A stretch of 28,370 bases of DNA. It comes from a virus. Both the position numbers and the translations under genes were made by a program. The notes below the pieces were generated by a model that did not search any database, was not told the origin of the DNA, and saw nothing but the letters and a program-made list of their open reading frames with translations. Below, in pieces: positions 21,736 through 28,370 of this stretch (position 1 is the stretch's first letter; each line of letters starts with the position of its first letter). The DNA lies in IMG/VR virus record IMGVR_UViG_3300010885_049282, positions 1 to 28,370 of that record, one strand, 5' to 3'.

Positions 21736-22754
21736 AACAGCTGACCGTTCAAGAGGCGCAGCGGCGTCACGCTGAACTGGCCGCGGGTCAATTCGACGAA
21801 CGCGGCCGAGTGCGTCCACTTGTTCACCCGGGCATACCGAGGCCACAGACCGCACAGACAGCCTGTGGACCAGGTCGTGATGAGTTTGCCGTTGGCCGTG
21901 GTCTCGGAATGCTGGCTGTCCTTGTGCAGGTGTCCCTGCAGACCGCATTCAATGGTCCGCATGAACAGGCCGCGCGCCGGGTTCACCGGCGGGGCGATGC
22001 TCCCCTTGCCGAGCTCGTGCCCGTGGTAGATGTTCAGCTTGCCGATCATTATCTTCTGCTGATCGTCCAGCCATTCGATGCCTTTTACGCCCTGCACGGA
22101 ATCTATTTTGGCGGTCGTCAGATGCTTCAGGCTGACGCCCGTGACGCCGTAGAGCTCCGGCGCTTTGCGGAACAGATATTTGTCGAACCACTCGTCGTGG
22201 TTGCCCAACTTGTAGACGATGCGCGCTTTGGGAAATGTCTGCCGCAACCACCCAAGGAACTGCCGCGTCAGGTCCAACTCTTTTTTAAGCGAGGACTCCG
22301 TGGGATTTTTATCAAACCGGGAAATCGAAAAGAAATCGCACAGATCGCCATTGATGAGGATGCAGTTGGGATTGAGTGTTTTGCTGCGCTCGATGACGGC
22401 CTCGATGGCCGCACGGTCGTGGAACGGAATATGGATATCCGACAAGATGAGCGTGCGTGAGGTATCCAGATGCACCGGCGCGTAAGACGGAGCGGACGAC
22501 TTTGGAAACTCCCAGACAAAACCTGCGAGCGAACAGGGACGCACCAGGGGACTGTTTGTCACGCGTTTTCGGTGCTCATTGCCGCGGTTGCCGCGGCGAT
22601 ATGTGACCGCGCATCTTGCCGCTTCCAACGACGGAAACAACCTCCTATGTTTTTTATACAGCACCCGCGCGAGCGTGAGTGATGGCAAGTCTTTGAACTT
22701 GGCGCACGCGGCCCTTACGATCTCCGACTTCTCCTTGCTTTTGATTTGCAGCAT
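21732..22754 (-). CDS. Calcineurin-like metallophosphoesterase
   Basis: 340 residues from the ATG at 22754 (MLQIKSKEKSEIV); the frame is open to 22874, overlapping the virion gene. The metal-binding motifs are complete and in order: D-x-H (DIH 106-108), GD (136-137), GNHDE (184-188), HGHE (244-247) and GHLH (274-277). The N-terminus (LARVLYKKHRRLFPSLEAARCAVTYRRGNRG) is typical of phosphoesterases in phages and their relatives. The two-metal site cleaves phosphodiesters or phosphomonoesters; the substrate is unknown. Possible roles are nucleic-acid processing or removal of host nucleotide signals. Confidence 0.85.
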   Translation of the reverse strand: MLQIKSKEKSEIVRAACAKFKDLPSLTLARVLYKKHRRLFPSLEAARCAVTYRRGNRGNEHRKRVTNSPLVRPCSLAGFVWEFPKSSAPSYAPVHLDTSRTLILSDIHIPFHDRAAIEAVIERSKTLNPNCILINGDLCDFFSISRFDKNPTESSLKKELDLTRQFLGWLRQTFPKARIVYKLGNHDEWFDKYLFRKAPELYGVTGVSLKHLTTAKIDSVQGVKGIEWLDDQQKIMIGKLNIYHGHELGKGSIAPPVNPARGLFMRTIECGLQGHLHKDSQHSETTANGKLITTWSTGCLCGLWPRYARVNKWTHSAAFVELTRGQFSVTPLRLLNGQLL

Positions 22755-22845
22755 GATTTTTGTTTGTTTCCCCAATCGATCCCGTCGTAGTTCGATTTGA
22801 ACTGCGGCGAGAAACAGCTGCGCGGTGATGAGCCCTTGCCGTTCT

Positions 22846-25800
22846 TCATTGGAGGATGGCCTGTTTTTGAGCAAGACGCTCGAGGTGCTGCTGGGCCGCC
22901 GCGCGGCCGCCCGACATCAGCGCGCCAAATGCCTCAGAGATGTCCGTCACTGGCGTAGACTCGGCCACCGACTTTATGCGCTCGAGTTGCAAAGTTCGCG
23001 CGAGGTCGCTGCCGCGGTTGAACTTTTTGTCGAGGTGATCCAGATAAGAGGACGCGATCCAGTGGTTGAGGTTATCAGGTCCGGGCGACTTCTGGGCGAG
23101 ATCGAACTCCGCTTGGGCTCGAAGCTGCTTATGGATCGCCACGTGAGAGACTGGGCCGGAGGCCGGCAGGAAACTTGCAAGGCGAGCCTTCGCCATGCCT
23201 TTGCCAGATGTGGAAGATTTTACACCGACCACATTTCCGCCGCGCTGGTGGGGATTGCCCCCGGCAGTTCGTCCGGTATTTCCGCCACCACCTCGGGATG
23301 CAGCGGGAACTCTGGAATCTCGCCCTGGAACATTGCGGCCACCCAACTGGACTTGGTCACCGGCAGCCCGTGGCGGCGTATCCAACCATGCAGGGGGGTT
23401 GATTCCGCCGGCGTGTTCAATGATTTGTTTTCTAAGTTCATTGGCAGTTGTTTCTCCTTTAGAATACTTCTTCCAGGCCGCTTTTGTCAAGTCCTTAAGC
23501 CCACCCCGTTTTGCCACCGCCGTGAACAATCCGCGCACAGCTTCCCATGTGATTGACTGCAATTCGCGGGGCAAAATGCCCAGTTCACCCGCAAGTTCAA
23601 TATAGGCTTCAGCATAGACCGGATACGTTCCACCTAATCCTGATGCTTTACTTTTTGATCCACTCATCGATGCTTTGACTTCCGGTGAAGTTCCACTGAG
23701 CGGCTCTAGCAACGCCGCTGCGTTGGCGTGGGTGTCGATGGTTACATACTTTCCGGGGCTATTTGGATTGGAAATGTTGTTAAAGAAATTGCGCACCTTG
23801 TGTTGGCCTCCCAATTGCCGGGAAATATTTGCCAGACTTCCATCGCTCAAGATTTCTAACGCCTTGCGAATTGTGCCGTAGTGTCCCCATGAAATTCTGG
23901 ATTCATCGCCGCCAAGGTTTCGAACCATTGGACCAAGATCGCCTTCGGGCGTCACAGCTTCGAATCGCGGAGAGTTGGTGGTCTCGTCCACCGCCCGCAA
24001 GAAGATCGCTTGCCCGTCTCGATCCATCGACTTCCAGTTTTTGTTCTGATAGTCCTTCCGGTTCGTTCCCCAAATTTTATCGAACTGCCGTTCCAGCGCG
24101 GCCGCCTTCTCGGGTGATTTCTTCTTGGCATCTTCCAAGCCAACGCGCGCGCGCTGGATAGCGTGATCCAGCAACTCCGGCGTGAATTGGGCATTGGTCT
24201 GCAAAAGTTTTTGGTTCAGCGCAATCACCCGCTTGCCGAGCGACACATTTTTGAACCAGTCCATCTGCGGCGACAGAACCGCCATGACTCCGGCCGTCTG
24301 TTCGTTGGTGAGTTTATATTCGCCGGCCAAATCGGTGACAATGCGGTTTGCGCCGTCATACCAAAGTTTGGCGCGCGCCCGCCATTCGGGTGGGTAATTG
24401 TCATAAAGGAACCGCAGGTTGTCCTTGGCCATGTCGATGAAACTGCGGATCACTTTGTCGGGATTTCGCAGTTGCTTATCGGAGGCTGTCAGGTGGGGAT
24501 ACTGGCGCAGTTCGGCGGCGATCTTCCCTTTATAGGACACGTCTTCATTGAGGGCGTCTAGGTCGGCGTTGAGAATAGCGCTGCGGGGTTTGGCCAGCAT
24601 GCCGGCGGGTTGCCGGGTGGAAACCGTGGCGCGACCATCTTCAAAGCCGGCCGGGGCAAGCTCCGTGCCAGCCTCAATCTTCGCTGGGAGAAACTGTGCG
24701 CCGGAAGTGATCTCTTTGCCGGCGTAGAACCGGCGAATCTGGCCTTCAATTTTTGCCGCTTTCGTTCCCTCATCCCACCACTGACCTGAGTTTCGTTTTC
24801 CATCGTAAACATCCAACGACACAGCCCCATTGTTGTGCTCGATCACTTCCCTGATGCGCGCCCACTGACTCGCGGTGGGGCGTTGGCGGATATCCAACAA
24901 GCCTTGGCCCGTGCGAATCGCCCCCAAGGATAAAAATTGTTCCATGGCGGCATCATTCGCTCCGCTCCGGCTCGGCCGATTTTTGTATTCAACCTCCCGG
25001 TGGTCGACTTGACGGTTGCCTCTGAGATAATCCGGCTGCCCGCGCTTTGGCCCGAACGCATATTTTCCCGTGCGCTCATACCCCATTGCCTGCGCGCGCC
25101 CGGAAAAGTCTAGGAGCTCTCCGTTCGGCAGGATGTAGCCTGCTTCATCAATGCGCTGGGTCACCCCGTGATTCCTTTTGGCCGAGTCGAAAATTAGCGC
25201 CGGATTTGGCGGCAGCAGTTGTGCGCCGCGCTGGTCTGACGCATTTTCAGGCGACATAAAATTCGCCTTCTGCAACTCGTAACGGATCGGGAACTTGTCG
25301 CCTGCGCCGGGCGTGATGCGGTTGATGCGGTCAAATCTTCGTGCGCGGATCAGGTTGTCTTTGTCGCCTCGAGTGCTGAGCTGCACCGGGTTCACGTCCT
25401 CGTTGCCCACGCCCTTTGGCACATTGAAGAAATCGTTGATCACGTTCTTTTTGTGGACCGCGGCGGCGGCGTCCGCGTCTAGGTTGACAGCGCCGGATCG
25501 TCCTGCCACGTGGTTGTCCAGATACGTGAACACGTCACGCATGAACGCATCGATGTCGCCGTTCCAGGCGTCGAACGCCTTGGGCTTGGTGGCCTTCCAC
25601 TGGCCCAGCTTCCGTGAGAAGTGTGCCGTGTCCAGCGTGGTCATATAGAAATTGCCCGCTTTCGAGATGTTGAATGTCAGGGGCACGGCCGCGCGCGTCG
25701 TGGGCGAGATGCCGCTGGAATACTTGCCGCCCTTTAGCGCGGCGTTGTAGTCGATTATGATCTGCTGTCCGTCTAGGCTGGCCAGTTCGTTGAGCTGCCG

Positions 25801-28368
25801 CAGCTTGGTCTTCATGGCCGGGGACAGGACATCGTCCGGTAGGGCGTCGAACGCCGCGAGCTGTTCCTCGGAAAACCGTCGTCCCTCCCACGCGCCGTTT
25901 GACTTGAGTGTGACGCTGTTCGGATCGCCTAGGCTGGGCAGCTTGGTCAGCGCATCGATCATGGCGTCCACGCGCCGGGTTTGGATCGCACGGATTTCGC
26001 GCTCGCTTAATAGCACCGGCACACCGCCCATCATCTTGACGCTGCCGTCTGGGTTCTTGGCAAAGATGTCGTGGTCCTTGAACGTGTCGATGAGGCCAGC
26101 ATTGTTTTGGCTTAGCAGGTCCTGCGGCCGCACCACCAGGTGCGGCTCTTCCGCGCCGTCGCCCGAGACAAGCCGGCGCGTCATGTTGTCCTTGGCCCGT
26201 AGGTAATCGCGCAGCGCAGCGTCCACGACGGGCGTGTTGGTGATGGGCTTGCCGTTCTTGACAAACAGTTCGCTCGGGTCACCGCTGCCGTCGAATTTGA
26301 CGCCCACGGCCTCGAGTGAGCGTCGCATCTTGCCGAGCATCGAGTCCGACTCGGCCAGCAGCAGCGCGTCCGCCACGCGCCGCTTGACGTTTCGGCTGCC
26401 CAGCACGCTGTCTGCGGACGGCGCGCCGTTCATGAGGTTTGCAAACGATTCCGATCGCACCTCAGACATGATCCTGGCGCTGCGGTCCTCGGGCGTGAGC
26501 AGGTCGAATTCGGCCTTGGCCTTGACGTTGAGACGGTCGCGGTATTGGCTGGTGAATTCGGCGAGGTCCGGCGCGCTATAGAGGCCCTTGCTGACCACAC
26601 GGCCGTCCGGCAGCGTCTGGTCGAACAAGATTCGGTTGAGCGCCTGACGTTGCGGGGCAAACCCATCGAGCGCGTCCAGGGCGTGCATCGTCTCGTGGAA
26701 CATCGAGCGTGATCCCGTGTATCCGGTGTTGACGAACACCACGGGTTTGTCCCCGTTGAGCAGCTGAGCGCCCTTGCCCACGCCGAACAGTTCGGTGAAT
26801 GTCTTGTCGGTGACGTAGCGGAACTCCACGTCCTGACCGCTGCCCTTGGCAAGGCGTTCCGTGTCCATCATGTTGACCGAGGCCTCGCGCGACAGCTTTA
26901 GGTTGGCGATGTTGGCGACCTCGTCCGGGCTTTTACGCGCGAGCCAGTTGGACAGGTCTCTGATCTGCAGCTCCTCGTTGTAGGCGCGCCCGCCCACCAC
27001 GCGTCCGAGCAGGCCCGCTCCAGAGCCGAGCGCTAAGCCCGATCCGAACCCGGCCGCTGCGCCCTCTTCGCCGTCACTGACTGCGCCCAAAACCGTGCCG
27101 ATGGCAGCACCCTCTGCTCCGCCCTTCACGGCGGATCCGGCCAAAGATGCCGCGCCGTCAAGCGGCTTGGCGGCGTTGGCGGCGCGCTTGAGCCACTCCG
27201 GTGAGGCCGCGTCCTTGCTGATGCGGTCGAACAGACCGTATCGGGACGGGCCTTCGCCCACGGACCGGCCCGCGGCGGCGGCGGCCTCGCCCACGCCCTG
27301 GATGGTTCGTCCGGCCACCTTGCCTCCGGCAATAGCCGCCGCGGTCTCGGTCAGTCCTGGCACACTGAGCCCGGCCGCACCCAGCGCGGCGGTGGGCAGG
27401 CTGCCGCGTTTGACCACGTTCTGGGCCGCCTTGCCCGCCTCGGCGCTGCCGGACAGCCATTCCACACCGCGTCCGGCCAGACGTTCCGGCAGTGCAGCCG
27501 CCTTGCTCACGGTCTCGCCGACCACCTCTGCTGCGCGTCCGCCCTTCTGCAGGACCTGTGCTACGGCGCCACGAGCCAACGAGTTTGCCGGGCTCATCGC
27601 CTTTCCAAACGGGACAAGCGCCATCGGGCTTGCGACGAGACTTACGCCCTCGGATAGGGCCGGATGGATGGCCGCCTCTTGGCCCGTCAGCACGCTGACA
27701 TTGCTCGCGGACCGCGCCATCTCCTCCACGGCGGTGGCGCGCTTGGCTAGTAAGTTTTCGTATTGTGTCTGGGGCACGAAGTCGTCGTCGTATTCCTTGC
27801 GCCACTGAGAGATCGTGGCGGCGGGAACGTCGCCGGCGGACTGCATTTGATTAAAGTTCTGCGGCGTCAATGGCTGGCCGTTGAGCGCGGCGTCGCGCAG
27901 CTGCACGCGTTTCATTTCGGCAAACTGGTCAAAGTTCACGATTCCGTCCGCGCCCCAGGACGACGGCAATAATTTTTTGGCGAGCTCCATGTCGCGCAGT
28001 GTGCCGCGCGCGACGCCCTCCGCGCCAGTCAGCAGCGGGTCATACTTCTCCGGGTCGCGTGCGGTTTCGTAGAGGCCTACGGCAGCGCGCTTGCCGGTCT
28101 CGTAGAGTCCCACGGCCGCGTTGCCCGCGGCGTTGGCAAAGTCTCCGACGTGCTGGCCTATCGAGCGGGCCTTAAGCGCGGCATGATAAACCTTAGATTC
28201 GGCCAAAGACGGCTTGTAGTTGGGATCAAGAAAGCGCTGAGCGATCTCGTCAGGATGTGCCGGCGAGGCCTCGTCCATGAACTCCACGCCGGGGGAATCC
28301 GCGCCCTCTATCCACGAGACACCGCGTTGCGTTTCGGGGGCGACTTCATCAATAAATTCGACGGCCAT
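22846..28368 (-). CDS. 1840-residue polyvalent virion protein, probably ejected
   Basis: The start ATG lies two bases from the window edge. The N-terminus has two related motifs, VEFIDE (3-8) and VEFMDE (28-33), and a short tandem AAVGLYET (84-101). Residues about 220-480 are Ala/Gly-rich and amphipathic or membrane-active, as in internal virion proteins. HETMHALD at 558-565 is an HExxH metallopeptidase-like site. Residues about 1300-1615 (FLYDNYPPEWRARAKLWYDGANRI...AVLSPQMDWFKN...DTHANAAALLEPL) resemble a domain found in large phage proteins (DUF7178-like). A Gly/Arg-rich disordered stretch follows (about 1660-1740). The protein is probably packaged and injected with DNA, to protect or process it. 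It lies upstream of the phosphoesterase. Confidence 0.7.
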   Translation of the reverse strand: MAVEFIDEVAPETQRGVSWIEGADSPGVEFMDEASPAHPDEIAQRFLDPNYKPSLAESKVYHAALKARSIGQHVGDFANAAGNAAVGLYETGKRAAVGLYETARDPEKYDPLLTGAEGVARGTLRDMELAKKLLPSSWGADGIVNFDQFAEMKRVQLRDAALNGQPLTPQNFNQMQSAGDVPAATISQWRKEYDDDFVPQTQYENLLAKRATAVEEMARSASNVSVLTGQEAAIHPALSEGVSLVASPMALVPFGKAMSPANSLARGAVAQVLQKGGRAAEVVGETVSKAAALPERLAGRGVEWLSGSAEAGKAAQNVVKRGSLPTAALGAAGLSVPGLTETAAAIAGGKVAGRTIQGVGEAAAAAGRSVGEGPSRYGLFDRISKDAASPEWLKRAANAAKPLDGAASLAGSAVKGGAEGAAIGTVLGAVSDGEEGAAAGFGSGLALGSGAGLLGRVVGGRAYNEELQIRDLSNWLARKSPDEVANIANLKLSREASVNMMDTERLAKGSGQDVEFRYVTDKTFTELFGVGKGAQLLNGDKPVVFVNTGYTGSRSMFHETMHALDALDGFAPQRQALNRILFDQTLPDGRVVSKGLYSAPDLAEFTSQYRDRLNVKAKAEFDLLTPEDRSARIMSEVRSESFANLMNGAPSADSVLGSRNVKRRVADALLLAESDSMLGKMRRSLEAVGVKFDGSGDPSELFVKNGKPITNTPVVDAALRDYLRAKDNMTRRLVSGDGAEEPHLVVRPQDLLSQNNAGLIDTFKDHDIFAKNPDGSVKMMGGVPVLLSEREIRAIQTRRVDAMIDALTKLPSLGDPNSVTLKSNGAWEGRRFSEEQLAAFDALPDDVLSPAMKTKLRQLNELASLDGQQIIIDYNAALKGGKYSSGISPTTRAAVPLTFNISKAGNFYMTTLDTAHFSRKLGQWKATKPKAFDAWNGDIDAFMRDVFTYLDNHVAGRSGAVNLDADAAAAVHKKNVINDFFNVPKGVGNEDVNPVQLSTRGDKDNLIRARRFDRINRITPGAGDKFPIRYELQKANFMSPENASDQRGAQLLPPNPALIFDSAKRNHGVTQRIDEAGYILPNGELLDFSGRAQAMGYERTGKYAFGPKRGQPDYLRGNRQVDHREVEYKNRPSRSGANDAAMEQFLSLGAIRTGQGLLDIRQRPTASQWARIREVIEHNNGAVSLDVYDGKRNSGQWWDEGTKAAKIEGQIRRFYAGKEITSGAQFLPAKIEAGTELAPAGFEDGRATVSTRQPAGMLAKPRSAILNADLDALNEDVSYKGKIAAELRQYPHLTASDKQLRNPDKVIRSFIDMAKDNLRFLYDNYPPEWRARAKLWYDGANRIVTDLAGEYKLTNEQTAGVMAVLSPQMDWFKNVSLGKRVIALNQKLLQTNAQFTPELLDHAIQRARVGLEDAKKKSPEKAAALERQFDKIWGTNRKDYQNKNWKSMDRDGQAIFLRAVDETTNSPRFEAVTPEGDLGPMVRNLGGDESRISWGHYGTIRKALEILSDGSLANISRQLGGQHKVRNFFNNISNPNSPGKYVTIDTHANAAALLEPLSGTSPEVKASMSGSKSKASGLGGTYPVYAEAYIELAGELGILPRELQSITWEAVRGLFTAVAKRGGLKDLTKAAWKKYSKGETTANELRKQIIEHAGGINPPAWLDTPPRAAGDQVQLGGRNVPGRDSRVPAASRGGGGNTGRTAGGNPHQRGGNVVGVKSSTSGKGMAKARLASFLPASGPVSHVAIHKQLRAQAEFDLAQKSPGPDNLNHWIASSYLDHLDKKFNRGSDLARTLQLERIKSVAESTPVTDISEAFGALMSGGRAAAQQHLERLAQKQAILQ

Positions 28369-28370
28369 AA

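Noticed and set aside
22825-23556. 243-codon plus-strand frame
   Set aside because: It lies opposite the 1840-residue gene, and its product lacks any domain pattern; a shadow of GC-rich coding DNA.
27158-27805. 215-codon minus-strand frame
   Set aside because: Out-of-frame reading of the Ala/Gly-rich part of the giant gene, with Arg/Gly-biased product.
1-28370. tRNA genes, CRISPR arrays and insertion sequences
   Set aside because: No cloverleaf, regular spaced repeats, or transposase with terminal inverted repeats was found by eye on either strand.

Overview
The window is almost entirely a temperate bacteriophage genome. It encodes a tyrosine integrase, a two-way regulatory switch, a replication module with a DnaB helicase, terminase, portal, scaffold, major capsid protein, a head-tail adaptor, a fibre-like protein and a very large probable internal virion protein. 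No tRNA, rRNA, CRISPR array or insertion sequence is seen, and no bacterial housekeeping gene. The short list of head and connector genes, with no tape measure, tail tube or baseplate genes, suggests a short-tailed (podovirus-like) phage with an SU10/DUF5309-like capsid. The host is uncertain. DNA of fairly high GC, patchy use of Shine-Dalgarno sites, a CACAGAGACACAGAG-type intergenic repeat and secreted beta-rich proteins would fit a Verrucomicrobiota-like host, but this is a low-confidence inference.

Layout. Two transcription units diverge from a control region at about 18.42-18.57 kb. The leftward (minus) unit begins with a ribbon-helix-helix (RHH) regulator and a chain of tiny overlapping genes: a zinc protein, a membrane peptide and a winged-helix protein (18.4-17.3 kb). 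It continues with an HTH protein, a replication-initiator-like protein and the DnaB helicase (17.3-13.6 kb), then small zinc-binding and hypothetical genes (13.6-11.9 kb), TerL and a small DNA-binding protein (11.9-9.9 kb), portal (9.8-7.5 kb), scaffold (7.1-6.0 kb) and major capsid (6.0-5.0 kb). Last come a probable decoration protein, connector proteins, the fibre and a mixed membrane protein (4.9-0.07 kb), and a gene start at base 68 that leaves the left edge. At the right end, also on the minus strand, are an 1840-residue virion protein, a calcineurin-like phosphoesterase and a 53-residue basic protein (28.4-21.6 kb). The rightward (plus) unit carries a DUF6573-like protein, two short ORFs, a second RHH regulator, an exported protein and the integrase (18.6-21.6 kb). 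The integrase meets the leftward genes head-on.

How it works together. The divergent region carries one sigma70-like promoter each way, and a third promoter drives the second RHH gene. All three have 16-base spacers. A GTGTAT element, once as a perfect inverted repeat, lies at or beside each promoter. Both RHH genes start within a few bases of the predicted transcription start, so they may be leaderless or nearly so, as lambda cI is from PRM. This looks like an Arc/Mnt-style lysis-lysogeny switch. If the two ends of the window are joined, the leftward unit becomes continuous, so the molecule may be a complete circular genome of about 28.4 kb. That cannot be proved from the sequence alone. No endolysin was recognised.
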